Notes under the pieces: model-generated
The model's database searches: none
Told to the model about the DNA's origin: nothing
The model's input: the letters and a program-made list of their open reading frames with translations, nothing else
Assembly (NCBI GenBank): GCA_963575645.1
Contig: OY754464.1
Coordinates: 65,136,948 to 65,200,947 of the forward strand
Reading direction: 5' to 3'
Length of the DNA: 64,000 nucleotides
Origin: Xanthostigma xanthostigma
Taxonomy: Eukaryota; Arthropoda; Insecta; Raphidioptera; Raphidiidae
Position numbers and translations under genes: made by a program
In this document: piece by piece, positions 1 to 10,544 of the stretch
How the letters are laid out: every line of letters begins with the position of its first letter
Position numbering within the stretch: position 1 is the stretch's first letter

Positions 1-190
1 TCCATATAACGAAAATTCTTTATAACGAAAAAAATGTTCGGTCCCTTAAAATTCGTTATAAAGAGATTATACATTACATTGAAGATTATTGTTAATTTGG
101 TTGTTTTTCTTTCTTCACTCCATATAACGGTAACTCTCTATAACGATAAAAAATGCTCGGCCCCTTGAGTTTCGTTATAAAGAGTTTACA
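1..190. repeat. Two diverged units of a TATAACGAAA repeat (pogo/Tigger-like)
   Basis: Two imperfect direct units lie at about 1-70 and 118-188. Each contains 'tataacgaaaa', a 'tcggtcccttaaa'-like stretch and 'ttcgttataaagag'. Similar sequence recurs at 43603-43680 and 44161-44225. 'Ctctataacgaa' stretches of this kind are typical of terminal regions of pogo/Tigger DNA transposons, but no transposase is visible, so the assignment is tentative. Confidence 0.4.
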
Positions 191-268
191 CTGTATTTGG
201 AAAAAAATCCGTGGCATAAGGATCGAAAATGAAGCAATACTGAAATTTTTTAAACTTGCATTTAATAA

Positions 269-321
269 TGACGTTTCGATACGTTTTGTATGAAGATGAT
301 ACAAAACATATCGAAACGTCA
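269..321 (+). repeat. Hairpin with a hammerhead-like core
   Basis: Positions 269-291 and 299-321 are inverted repeats of 23 bases with one mismatch. On the plus strand the sequence reads ATGAAGA, a possible 4-bp stem (GATA/TATC), then GAAACGTC. This matches the hammerhead-like motif seen at 34389-34423, except that the first C of CTGAAGA is an A. No target duplication is evident. Confidence 0.4.
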
Positions 322-2120
322 GTCCCACGACTCCTCTCATCTTTTTTTTCATATTTTTGTATTCAGTATCTCACATGAATTTCAATAATCTCGATGAAAT
401 TTATACAGATTTTAGAAACTATCAATTATTTACAATTTTCATCATCACTTTGTAAATGTTTTTTGCAGACATTTTATCAAATGAACAAATGTTCAATTTG
501 AGGTCTGCCAGGTTTAATACGATTTTACAAGCACGACCTTTGAGGTTCACAGGTTCCCAGTATGATTAATATTGAATAATATTAAATATGTATTTAACGA
601 ATTAAACTCGAGAAATCTTTTTCAAAAAATCCTAAAATATACTTTTTTACAGCCATTTTCAAAAAAACGACTAGATCGATTTTGATAAAAAAAAAACTTT
701 GATCAAATTGACGTCAATACGTTCGACAGACTTCCAGTCAAATCCAAAAAAACGGGTGGATCAATTTTCAAAATAACTTCTTTCAAATCGTGTTTACATG
801 AATACTCACCGATTAGCACCCTAACGTAGTAGATTTGTCATTTTTATTTTTTATGATAAAGGAAGGTTTTGATTGAAGATTTATTTTTTATTTTCGGGAT
901 TCGTACTAGAAAGAAATGACCGTGTACGTACGTACGTACGTACATACATACACAAACACATAAGTATATTTCTTTTCAAAAATAGTGCAAACGTACTGTA
1001 GTGGCCTTGAAACATAAAAATGTGTTAAAACTTTTCACTTTTCACTTTTCGAATATATTACAATAACTTCACAATGTATAATGGAATGTCAGTAATTGAT
1101 CTGTACAAATTTTATCATGTAGCATTGGGACGTGTTTGAGATACTAACAACAAAGCAAATGAATTAGTGAGGGCTGAGTATAAACAAAATATATGTTAAT
1201 AATATTAAAAGCATCTGTTTTCCGTTGTTTTGCGGTTTGCAGATACGAATTCTGCGAATTGGACTAATTAGATTTTCTGAAAAGCATTGACAATATTACA
1301 TAAAAAATATGATATATATTTTTTTTTACTTCAATTCCTGGAATCTCTGTCATTATTTATAAAAGTTATCTTACTTCAGCACTGAATTTATATTGTAATG
1401 AAAAATCAGTGGCATCAAATATTTCTCACGTAAATGCTAATATTATATAAAATTATAATAGAACCCTCAATCTACAATAAAACAAAACAAACTGCGTATT
1501 TTACACAACACACTACTGAAGTAAAAGTGGTATAGTTGTAAGAAAAAAAAATCATAATGGCACCACCCCCTGAGATCGTAAGAAAAAGTAATAATTTTTT
1601 TATTATTTTATATAGAAAGACTTCAACAGCTATTGTGCATTAACGAAGCTATAGTCAAATATTTCTCTTGGTAGAAAAAACGAAACCTTTGTAGGCTTTT
1701 AAATTTAACCAAACGCTGAAATTTTTATTTTTTTTTGCCGTTTCATTTTCTACCTTTCCATAAATCATTTTGAATTGCCACTGTTTTTATACAAAGTTTT
1801 TATTTTCTTTTAAAATATTAAGCTAATCAAGTAAGTATCCTGTTATATAAACAGTAGCCCTTTGCTATTAATTAAGTGGAAGTTTAAAAATGTAGAAAAT
1901 AACGGGAAGTGAGATAGATGGTAATGGTACGAATGGTGTCTGTTATGAAATAAAGTCGAGAAAGGGACGTTAAACGCATTATAATTATTATTATTTTATG
2001 TTTTTTAGTAAAGAATTTTAATATAACCAAATTTCAAGCAATTGGGCTTTTGAATGAAATTTTTTTGTCATAAATGGAAAGATCGTATATAAGTTTTATA
2101 ACAAAACTATTTTTCTTTTT
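322..2120. other. AT-rich stretch with no recognised gene
   Basis: No reading frame, RNA gene or bounded transposon is recognised. The only distinct sequence is a short alternating (CGTA)n/(CATA)n microsatellite at about 922-952. Poly-A and poly-T runs are frequent. Confidence 0.6.
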
Positions 2121-2144
2121 TTTATTTTCGTTATGATTCAAAAG

Positions 2145-2303
2145 TTTATTGTTTATTGTTTATTGTTGTTTCAACAGGGCAAGCCCCATACAAAAATATA
2201 AATTTGAAATATTTGTGTAGCTTAAAAAATATAATAAAAAAATTAAAATATAAGTAATTAAATAAGGAGTATTACAAAAATACTAAAAAAATAATACAAA
2301 AGT
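2145..2303 (-). mobile_element. LINE 3' UTR with heptanucleotide tail
   Basis: Read on the minus strand, ORF2 is followed by about 130 bases of AT-rich UTR. Then comes 'ggggcttgccctgttgaaac', and the element ends in an AATAAAC-type repeat of roughly three units at 2145-2173. A short tandem 3' tail is characteristic of CR1/L2/Jockey-like non-LTR retrotransposons and marks a complete 3' end. Confidence 0.75.
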
Positions 2304-5150
2304 TTATTCATATTTTAGTAAATTCTTTGATTTGCTTTTAACTTTAAAAATGGATGAACAATATAAATCCAACCAGATAGCATTAACATTGCACAGTTCA
2401 GATAATCTATGCACTACACTCTTTTTTTGACCATCACGCAATGTTGGAATCAGAAAATAATAATTATTCGACCTGAGACTTCTAGGAGGAATATATAAAC
2501 TAAATCTATACAATAATTCTGAACAATCAATCAAACCAGAAAAGATCTTAAAGGCAAATAATATGTCTGCTCTATCTCTGGCTGATTCCAAAGTACTAAT
2601 ATTAAACAATTTATAAATCGAAGAAAAGTCATGGTTCGTATAGTGCAAAGCATTACCCGTTTTAAACGAAGCGTATCTAAGGTACAAAGTATTTAATGAC
2701 TCAATCTTTTTAATTAGACCTTTCTCATGAGGTCTCCAAACAGTTGAAGCGTACATAAGTTTTGAAAAAATAAATGAGTAATATAATGTACGAAAGGTGA
2801 GAATAGATTTGAATAAAAATGAAAATCTTTTTATAAAGTAAATTTTTTTGCGTATTTTAATATCAAGGTGCTCTATATGATACTTAAATGACATTTTGGA
2901 ATCAAATATCACTCCTAAATCTTTGATATATTCTACTCTTTTAAGAGGGCTATTATTAATATAATAATCCATTGACTGGATGAGATGACTTCTTCCGAAT
3001 CTAATCGTAAAGCATTTTTTTGCATTGCATTCCATTCCATTTAAACTACACCATTCTTCAAAGGAGGCGATATCCAAACGTAACAGCATCATATCTTCCG
3101 GAGTTTCAATAGCTTTGAATAATTTAGTGTCATCAGCAAAAAGAGATATATTGCAATATGATATGTTATTAACAATATCATTAATGAAAAGCAAAAAAAG
3201 TAAGGGACCCAAATGAGTGCCTTGACCCACCCCCGATAATACCTCAAAAATATAAGATACAAAGTTTTGCAACTTAACGATTTGTTGTCTACCGTTTAAG
3301 TAAGAGTCGAACCATTGTAGCATGGTACCAGTAGTTCCATACGCATACAATTTTCTAATTAACAAGTTAAGATTGACTAAGTCGAAGGCTCTAGAAAAGT
3401 CAATGTATATTGAGTCAACTACTTTATTTAAATTAAGATTTTCATAAATAAATTCCGAATACACTAACAGGTTCGTAACTGTTGAACGTCCCTCGAGAAA
3501 CCCATGTTGATGGGGTGTAATAAATTTTCGGAAATATGGGTAAGACTTTATGTAAACAAGATAATCGAACATCTTTGCAAAGACCTTGTACTTGTTAATC
3601 GGCCTATAATTATTGATATCAGTAGGATCACCTCCTTTGAAGAAAGGCGAAATATAAGAAATTTTCCAACAGAGTGGAAAAATCCCCAACTTAAGCGATA
3701 AATTAAATAAATCTAATAGCCAATGTTTAATTTCATTACTACAATTAATGACTAGAAGTGGGTGAATTTTATCCGGGCCAGGACTGCCACTGGAGCATAA
3801 ATTATCTATACATCCGTTAATGTCCGCCATGCTTAAAGAAATATTACTAAATGAATCTTTTATATCAAATGGAATTATAGTGTTACTGAGGTCTAAATTG
3901 CGATAAACACTACTAAATTTATTGGCAAATAGATTTGCACTATCTTGGAGGTTATCAGCCATTTGACCATCAAAGTGAAGCATTGACGGTATAGTACTGG
4001 AAGAGTTTAGATTATTCACATATTTAAAAAAGTTTTTGGAGTTATTTTTTATTGAATCCTCTGTGAATTTCAGGTAAGCTTTTTCATCCTTAGTAGCCGG
4101 CAGTTTAGCAAAAGCTCTGTCTTTTTTGAAGCAATTAAAATAATAGTTTGAGTTATATTGTTTATATAATTTATGGGATCTTTTTTTAGTAATGATTGCT
4201 GCTATTAACTCATTAGAATACCAATGGGGAAATGATCTAGTTTTAATACTGAAAGTAGGTACAAAGTCATTAATGAGTTCAGAAAATTTATTTTCCAGAT
4301 CTGAGACGAAGTTATTAAGTGAGGTTGCATCATTAACTGAATTTGGAATAAAAATGCCATTTAGCTGACGGGAAATTTCAGAAAAGTTTGCTTTTTTGTA
4401 ATTAAGAATAACTAAATTTTGTGGATTGAAAGTTACTTTATCAATAATAAAAGAGATTGAAAGAGGGGAATGAGCTTCGTCACATTTTAATAGAAAATCT
4501 TCACTAAGTTCAGACAAAGCATCATAACAATTTGTAAATATTAAATCTAACAAATTTCCAAAATTATTCTTAATATTATTCTGTTGTATTAATTTGTATG
4601 ATTGACACCATTTAGATAGAAGGAATGCAGCTTCTCTAAAATTTACATTAGGATGATAACCATTAGCAGTAGAGTAATTAAATTCAGTTAACCAATCAAA
4701 ACCAGGAACATTAAAATCACCTACTAAAATAAACTTTGTATTAACATTATCCTTATCAAATAAAATATCTCCAAGAGATGTCTGTAAGCATTCTATTAAT
4801 TCTTCATAATACTCAGATTTTGAGTTGGGAGGGATGTAACAAGCCCCTAAAACCACAGAAGATTCATTACAAAATACCTTAATAAGAAGTAGTTCAACAC
4901 AAGGATTACTAATCAATAACTTTTGAGTTTTAAATTTATCTTTAACCGCAATTAGTACACCTCCTCCATCTTTTTTAGGACTTGTTAATGCAGAGCGATC
5001 ACATCGATATAAATTATAATTACATAAACCCAGTTCAGAGTCACTGATATCCTCATTGAGCCAAGTTTCCGAAAGAATGACTGCATCAAAGTCTTGGAGA
5101 AATCCAATACCAGAACGAACTAGATTAAGTCTACCACGGATACTGTGCAC
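2304..5150 (-). CDS. LINE ORF2: endonuclease and reverse transcriptase, intact
   Basis: This 948-codon frame encodes an apurinic-like endonuclease followed by a reverse transcriptase, used for target-primed retrotransposition. Endonuclease marks are ETW at residues 28-30, GDFN at 144-147, a DLIFTN segment near 202-207 and EAHSPL near 225-230. Reverse-transcriptase marks are SPGPDKIHP near 456-464, QHGF..GRST near 548-556, YIDFSRAFD near 582-590, GQGTHLGPLLF near 642-652 and the catalytic FADD at 671-674. No frameshift or stop interrupts it. The first codon of the listed frame is GTG, not ATG. The frame is actually open for 14 more codons upstream, up to the TAG that ends ORF1, and those codons (ending YQN) look like the normal start of the endonuclease fold. 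There is no methionine before residue 390. ORF2 is therefore probably translated by TAG readthrough, reinitiation or a non-ATG start. The clade is CR1/L2/Jockey-like; finer placement needs a tree. Confidence 0.93.
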   Translation of the reverse strand: MHSIRGRLNLVRSGIGFLQDFDAVILSETWLNEDISDSELGLCNYNLYRCDRSALTSPKKDGGGVLIAVKDKFKTQKLLISNPCVELLLIKVFCNESSVVLGACYIPPNSKSEYYEELIECLQTSLGDILFDKDNVNTKFILVGDFNVPGFDWLTEFNYSTANGYHPNVNFREAAFLLSKWCQSYKLIQQNNIKNNFGNLLDLIFTNCYDALSELSEDFLLKCDEAHSPLSISFIIDKVTFNPQNLVILNYKKANFSEISRQLNGIFIPNSVNDATSLNNFVSDLENKFSELINDFVPTFSIKTRSFPHWYSNELIAAIITKKRSHKLYKQYNSNYYFNCFKKDRAFAKLPATKDEKAYLKFTEDSIKNNSKNFFKYVNNLNSSSTIPSMLHFDGQMADNLQDSANLFANKFSSVYRNLDLSNTIIPFDIKDSFSNISLSMADINGCIDNLCSSGSPGPDKIHPLLVINCSNEIKHWLLDLFNLSLKLGIFPLCWKISYISPFFKGGDPTDINNYRPINKYKVFAKMFDYLVYIKSYPYFRKFITPHQHGFLEGRSTVTNLLVYSEFIYENLNLNKVVDSIYIDFSRAFDLVNLNLLIRKLYAYGTTGTMLQWFDSYLNGRQQIVKLQNFVSYIFEVLSGVGQGTHLGPLLFLLFINDIVNNISYCNISLFADDTKLFKAIETPEDMMLLRLDIASFEEWCSLNGMECNAKKCFTIRFGRSHLIQSMDYYINNSPLKRVEYIKDLGVIFDSKMSFKYHIEHLDIKIRKKIYFIKRFSFLFKSILTFRTLYYSFIFSKLMYASTVWRPHEKGLIKKIESLNTLYLRYASFKTGNALHYTNHDFSSIYKLFNISTLESARDRADILFAFKIFSGLIDCSELLYRFSLYIPPRSLRSNNYYFLIPTLRDGQKKSVVHRLSELCNVNAIWLDLYCSSIFKVKSKSKNLLKYE

Positions 5151-5192
5151 ATTTTGGTAAAATAACTTGAATTGTAAGGGGCTTCCGTAATC

Positions 5193-6035
5193 CTATTCTT
5201 GAGAGTTAGCAGGTGTATTTTTTTTCTTGACTAATTTATCAACACAAATGGTGGGGACACCTCGTACATATTTAATGAAGATCCCTTCTTCGCCTTGTTC
5301 TAAACGAGACTTGAGTTCATTAACAATACTGGAGCGATATTCTCTCTGTTGACGAGTAAGATCGGCTGATATAGCAATATCTGACTTATTGCATAATCTT
5401 CTCTTATTATGAAAAACCCAATGAACGTCTTCTATAGATGGCAATGTAACTTTAACAGGCCGAGTAACTTTATTAACAAACTTATTACCCATACGAGAAA
5501 CGATTATATCGTTGATATTAAATGATGGCTGACTATCACCTTGACTTAAAACTTCGATGACCTTCTGTTTGTCCGAAATTTCATCATTAGCTGCATCCCG
5601 TAATTTATAAATCATGATATTCTTTGCACGTGAAAGTCTGTCATGGATTTCGGCGATGACATCTTCTGATTTATGCAATGCATTCTCCTCCAAAATATCC
5701 AGTCTTTGTTCAACATCAATTATCTTTGTTTTTAGGTTATTGACTGATGCAACAATGTTATTAAAATTGTCATCAATTTTTTTAGATAGAAGCTTAAAAA
5801 GTATTTTAGAATTATTATCAAATTCATCTAAATCGGATGAATCACTGGATATGTCAACAGAATGATTAGGATCTGCATTTCCATTATTACAGCAAGCATT
5901 AAATGTACCGTCAACCCTGGGTTTAGCCTTCTTTGCACAAGAGGGATGAAAAAAGGAATTACATCCAGTACATTTGGTAGCATCTTCTGTCAAAGTAGCT
6001 ACTTTTCTCGGGCATAAAAAACACTTGAAAGGCAT
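5193..6035 (-). CDS. LINE ORF1: zinc finger, coiled coil and RRM-like RNA-binding protein
   Basis: This 280-residue protein is the expected nucleic-acid-binding partner of ORF2. The N-terminus has a PHD-like cluster: C5, C8, C22, C25, H30, C33 and C48/C49. An acidic linker follows near 58-75, then a coiled coil near 78-135 with heptad-like leucine and isoleucine spacing. The C-terminal half resembles L1-type ORF1: NIMIYKL near 139-145, IIVSRMG near 177-183, TRPVKVTL near 191-198 and ADLTRQQRE near 224-232. The start ATG at 6035 lies just after a purine-rich GAGAAA. The protein ends in TAG at 5193-5195, and ORF2 continues in the same frame after it. It is intact, so the copy may be young. Confidence 0.88.
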   Translation of the reverse strand: MPFKCFLCPRKVATLTEDATKCTGCNSFFHPSCAKKAKPRVDGTFNACCNNGNADPNHSVDISSDSSDLDEFDNNSKILFKLLSKKIDDNFNNIVASVNNLKTKIIDVEQRLDILEENALHKSEDVIAEIHDRLSRAKNIMIYKLRDAANDEISDKQKVIEVLSQGDSQPSFNINDIIVSRMGNKFVNKVTRPVKVTLPSIEDVHWVFHNKRRLCNKSDIAISADLTRQQREYRSSIVNELKSRLEQGEEGIFIKYVRGVPTICVDKLVKKKNTPANSQE

Positions 6036-6355
6036 TTTCTCAAAAGCCCGTTACACTATGCACGTTTAAATTTGTAGGTTAGGTTTTAAATTAGAAAAGA
6101 TTGAATGTTTTCAACACTCTAATTATCTGGTTGGATAATAAAAACCAATAAAAGTTAAGAACAATAAGAATCACTAATTTACCACAATGTATTACTGATT
6201 AAAAAGAATCAAAACTATCAAAATTATTAAACTTAAGCGGAGCTAAGAGAAACACGTCTTACTCGCACCGCAGCTACAACAATTTATAAGTTATATCAAA
6301 TTAAAAATAAATTTTTGTACCCAGTTCCGAGAACGCGCCGACATTTCCCGAGCAT
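6036..6355 (-). mobile_element. Probable LINE 5' UTR
   Basis: This is the non-coding sequence upstream of ORF1. A GC-richer patch near 6320-6355 ('ccgagaacgcgccgac') abuts the inverted repeat at 6359. No clear target duplication was found, so the exact 5' end is not fixed. Confidence 0.5.
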
Positions 6356-6358
6356 AAC

Positions 6359-7385
6359 GTGACGTCATAATATTAATTTCTATTATCATCACATGCAACT
6401 GACACAGTGTTTTAACACTTTTAACCTCTCATTGATTGAATACCGTCAATATATTAAGAAATTTATCAAAAATGTCGAATCTTAAATTGTATCGTGCTTG
6501 CTTTGTACAAAGGTGTACGAATATTACATAAAAAACTCCCCAAAAAATGTTTTTAAATGTGCCACAAGATGTTACACATCGAAAACAATGGTGTCAACAT
6601 CACGAAACATCCATTTTTTTGTGTTGCAAGGATCATTTTGATGTAAATATTTTAATATAATACTGTAATTAATAATAATTTATATCAACGTATTTTAAAT
6701 ATCTGGGTGACCGAACTTTGCTTGGAATAGTTCAATAAACATATTATTAATTTGCTGTGATTTGTTGATTTTGTACTATTTTTTTTACAAAACGAATTAA
6801 TTTCAATGTTATGTATTTTTTAAACGAGAAATCCAAGATTCAACTTTACCAACCATTTTTCCCTATAATAACAGTCGTTCCCTTTGTAAATATTATTTAG
6901 GTCGTCATTTTGAAATCTACCGCCGTTATTTTAGATCCTTTAAAAATTGTCGTTTCGGTCTTCGGTTGTAATTTTACTCACCCATTGCATTTCTCGGCAC
7001 TCATTTTTAAGCATAATATGGTATATCAATTTTATCGATGTATTTTTTTAGCAATGTCTCTTGTATAATATTTCAATCAATAATTATTTGTTTTGCATAG
7101 GTCACAAAAAAACTCACAAAAATCGACATTTAAGGAAATGCATACATAGGTACATAATAATATCTTTTAATAATAGACTATGAGCTGTGTTTTTTCATAT
7201 ATTAAGATAACAATTGAAAAAATTAGTAACAATGTGACAACAATAAAAATTTTCAAACAATGAAAAAAAAAATAGTGTATTTCAGTTACATTTTGATGTA
7301 TACTTTTAGGATAGTTTTAGTCAATACACATGTAGAAGCCATTGATAGTATACTGCGTATATACATTTTAATATTATGACGTCAC
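6359..7385. mobile_element. About 1-kb segment bounded by perfect 18-bp inverted repeats
   Basis: GTGACGTCATAATATTAA at 6359-6376 is exactly inverted at 7368-7385. A THAP-domain remnant lies inside. Together these suggest a decayed DNA transposon with a THAP-type DNA-binding domain, as in P-element-like transposases. Apart from the THAP remnant, the interior (6662-7367) is AT-rich and shows nothing else. Confidence 0.4.
6472..6661 (+). pseudogene. THAP-domain remnant, possible first exon
   Basis: From ATG at 6472 the frame reads a THAP-like zinc-binding domain: 'CFVQRC', then 'FLNVPQD', an invariant-type W in 'RKQWC', and the closing 'CCKDHF' pair. THAP domains bind DNA and are found in P-element-like transposases and domesticated relatives. 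An in-frame TAA at 6529-6531 breaks it, and the frame stops at 6659-6661. Directly after the 'HFD' codons the DNA reads gtaaat, a good splice-donor consensus. The piece may therefore be the dead first exon of a THAP gene or transposase. No downstream exon was recognised. Confidence 0.6.
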
Positions 7386-7659
7386 AATTGTCAAAAACAA
7401 TTTTAGTGCGTTTGCAGTCACGTGATTTTTTTTATATTTTATCAATTTTAAATTGCTTATAATTAATTTAAATAAAGTTTTTTGAAAGTTTTTCGCTTCG
7501 ACTATCAATATTATTTATAATAAAGTTTTAAAATAATTAAAAAAATCGATAATTATTTTTTTTTCAAAAGCCTAATTGCAGAATAAACAGATATACAAAC
7601 AGACGAACTGAACGATGGGGATATATTATGTATAATGGAACATCACTCATTTCTCTCAG

Positions 7660-8335
7660 TTACTTGAACTCACCGAAAACTTTTCCGTTCTTAATTAGAT
7701 CAGGCTAGAAATATTCTACTCCAGCATTTTCCAAACTTTTTTGGCCGTGGCCCGGTACAAGGTTATAAAAATATTGCGACTGAACTCATGAAAAAAAACA
7801 TTTATTTACAAAACAAATTTTATTTTTTAATAGAAATCAAGTTATTTGTTTGCTTATTTCATACACAAAATTGCAAAATAGTTATATAACAAAAATATAT
7901 GTAATTAAAAAATTAACAATTTTTCTACGACCCGGTGACGGGTCGCGACCCACACTTTGAGAAACGGTGTTCTACTCTATTTTTTCTTTTTTTTTAATAC
8001 AAAACGCGCTTAGCTACGAAGGTTATATGCGCGGGTGAGTGAAAATACAAGAGCAGGTGCTGTATGAAAATCTACTCTATTTTGATGGTGGAAGTACCGG
8101 GTACAGTCTTTGACTGTTAAAAAACGACTAGAATACGGTGATCGCAGAACGAAATACCAAACAGTCACTCGTTTCGTTTGGTAATTTATCTGTCTGTTCA
8201 CTTACGTAAACTCACCGACCTTAATTGATTCAGGCTACAAAGACTCTATCGTACGTTGCCGGTGGAAGTAGCGGGTATTCACGGGTCATTGTATGAACTT
8301 TGAAAAAGAACTAGAATACTGTCTGCAGCATTGAT
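7660..8335. repeat. Degenerate direct repeat units flanking the hAT MITE
   Basis: The 'ctcaccga...ttaatt..atcaggcta' motif near 7669-7708 recurs near 8211-8237. The 'gtggaagta.cgggta' and 'gactagaata' motifs near 8088-8135 recur near 8263-8320. They look like old tandem units of an unidentified repeat. Confidence 0.4.
7722..7969. mobile_element. hAT-type MITE with perfect 8-bp target duplication
   Basis: This 248-bp element starts CAGCATTTTCCAAACTTT and ends ACTTTGAGAAACGGTG, which are imperfect terminal inverted repeats. It is flanked by TTCTACTC at 7714-7721 and again at 7970-7977. An 8-bp duplication with CA/TG-type ends is the hAT signature. It has no coding capacity. Confidence 0.8.
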
Positions 8336-8520
8336 ACTGTTAACATCAAAAAAGAACCTACAGGTGGAATGTCAGCCATTATCTAATTAATGATTTAAGG
8401 TGTATTCCTTAAAATAGTGTCTGTATTATACAATGCGAAAAAAAGTTTAGAACACAAATAATCCCGAAATATACTTTTCTTTTAAAACGTTTTATGTCGC
8501 GGATTTCCAAAATTATTTTA

Positions 8521-8833
8521 TTTAAAATGTCTGACACCTCGAATATGTCGACATATTCGAGGTGTCAGACATTTTAAATCGTTCATGTTATTTGTCAGAG
8601 AACATAATTTTAGCGTTTTGGTTGAAGTTTTTAAACTATCCAATTAAAAAACAAACAGTATCTATAAATTTTACAAGTCGTCAAAACGACATGTTTCGGA
8701 AAATTTAGAGGGAAACCGCCCCAAACACAAAAAATTCATAGAGGAAATAGGTGTGAGACTAGGCCTAATGAAGCCATATACAAAGTTTGGGGAGAGTATT
8801 TGTTAGTAAAATCTTTGCCGACGGGCACTCTGA
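8521..8833 (+). repeat. Dispersed repeat Q, copy 1, opening with a 58-bp perfect palindrome
   Basis: Positions 8521-8578 form a perfect palindrome centred on GTCGAC. About 250 bases of family sequence follow, ending 'gacgggcactctgac'. The same sequence occurs inverted at 41595-41935, where the palindrome is longer but imperfect. The nature of the family is unknown; it may be a non-autonomous DNA transposon with a palindromic end. Confidence 0.6.
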
Positions 8834-8926
8834 CCAATATCACAATACCATAGTTACCCAAAGTAAATTAATAAATTATTCGTATACAATGTTACATTAT
8901 TATGACAATAATCTAGTATTTTTGAT

Positions 8927-9475
8927 GAATTCCAGTCCTCCTTCACCTAAAATTATGATCATGGTGTCATTCGATTCGGAATGACATCTAGAATTTTTTT
9001 GAAAAATTGAAGTGGGGAGCGAAAAAATTGCAAAAGCTATAAACACTTTAGTAAAATAAAAAAAAAGTTTGTTTTTTTGCGAATATATCTCAGTAACTAT
9101 TGCACATATCTGAAATCACAAAAAAGATTCTGAACGAGCTGCAGGTTTCCTACAAAAAAGTCTCATCTTCCGGAACTCTACCACCAATATTTGTAATTTC
9201 AATAGGATTAAATTTTTTTTATATATTTTTTATACGACAAGCTAAAACATATTATAAAAATATTGCAAATTATATAAAAAATAGAAAAACATTTTTGTAG
9301 CCCTATTTTCACCCCAAAATTAAAACTAAAAATATTGGTGGTAGAGTTCCGGGAGATGGGACGTTTTGTAGAAAATTTCCTGCTCTTTCAGAATCTTTTT
9401 TGTGCTTTCAGATATCTGCAATAGTTTTTGAGATATTCGCAAAAAACCAAACCCCTCTTTTATTAACTGTCTTTC
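8927..9475 (+). repeat. Partial copy of foldback repeat S
   Basis: This matches the left arm, centre and part of the right arm of the long inverted repeat at 45408-46142. It includes the mirrored 'ccggaactctaccacc' and 'ggtggtagagttccgg' blocks. The far right arm is missing. Confidence 0.65.
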
Positions 9476-9845
9476 TACTTTTGGCCCTTTTTATGTCTCA
9501 TTTTCACAAAAAAAAATATTCTTTCATATAATGAAACTCGTATCAAAACTGGCTCATAATAATGAAAAGTTACGATATCGCAGACAGACAGATGCCCAGA
9601 CCAAATTTAGGGAGATATTTCGAGTGTTCCAGACTTTTTCTCTGCACTGTATTATATTTAGCCAGACAAACATTCGGCGGTGCTGGTCGATGTGTAACGG
9701 TTAAAGACATAACCCACAGGTGGAGGCCCTGTCAGTGATATCTGATAAATGATTAAGGGCATTCTATTTATAGCACCGTTGCGTGCCGGACTTCGTCTAA
9801 GGCCTGCGGTACAGGACAGGGATGAACTGATCCACTGCTATTCAC
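9476..9845. other. No gene seen; one short repeated motif
   Basis: Nothing coding is recognised. A motif near 9706-9765 ('cacaggtgga...gtcag...atgattaagg') resembles 8357-8410, which suggests an old repeat copy. Confidence 0.4.
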
Positions 9846-10068
9846 ACAGTGAATTTCATTTAAAACGCAATATAGACATGAGTTTTTTGATATGATAGCT
9901 ACGAAAATCATTAATGCATTATAGAAAATCGTTCCGTATTAAATATAACATAGACCGGACCTGTGTTGCATTTTATGTGGAACGATTTTCTGTAATCTAG
10001 TAATGATTTCCGTAGCTACCATATTAACAAAACTCATGTGTATGTTGCATTTAAATGATATTCACTGT
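9846..10068. mobile_element. Hairpin MITE with ACAGTGAAT ends
   Basis: The outer arms begin ACAGTGAATTTCATTTAAA and end as the imperfect inverse. Pairing continues inward over about 90 bases on each side ('acgaaaatcatta', 'gaaaatcgttcc'). The central loop is about 40 bases. No target duplication is certain. Confidence 0.55.
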
Positions 10069-10275
10069 ACATGGACAAATTAAACGTGCATTTGTTTATA
10101 ACGGAATGTAAAATGATTAAGAGCATCGCGACTATTTTTTAAGCAATCAATAAAAGTTCTCATAATTTGTAAAACAAAAGTAGCTATAAATAAACTTATA
10201 GAACATTATGTCAAATATTAATACGGAATTTCTCAAGAGAAAATATACAATTAGATCTAAACAAAATTTGATATT

Positions 10276-10454
10276 CAAATAAATAAAATTGTCGACCATT
10301 TTGTTTTTCAGACTATATATTGACAAAAAATAATATAAAAATATAAATCAATATACCTATTTTTGTATTATTTTTTGTCAATATATAGTCTGAAAAAAAT
10401 TGGTCGACAATTTTATTTACTTGAAGAGTTCTATTCAGACGTTAATCAAAGATT
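10276..10454 (+). mobile_element. Palindromic PLE-like element, copy a
   Basis: The left arm starts CAAATAAATAAAATTGTC. The right arm is its inverse and is followed by a tail of about 35 bp ending 'gttaatcaaagattt'. The flanks 10262-10275 and 10455-10468 are a 14-bp direct repeat with mismatches (AAATTTGATATT versus AAATTTGGTATT). The same arms, tail and duplication length recur in several other copies. Confidence 0.7.
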
Positions 10455-10544
10455 TCAAATTTGGTATTATTATTGTTAGGACACGCCCATTGCTGGTAAT
10501 GTAAGAAAAATTTATTTTCAAAAAATTCACCGTCGGGACTCTAA

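Noticed and set aside
6359-6376. Host CRE/CREB regulatory site
   Set aside because: The TGACGTCA is part of an 18-bp perfect inverted repeat pair around a transposon-like THAP remnant, so a transposon-end origin is more likely.
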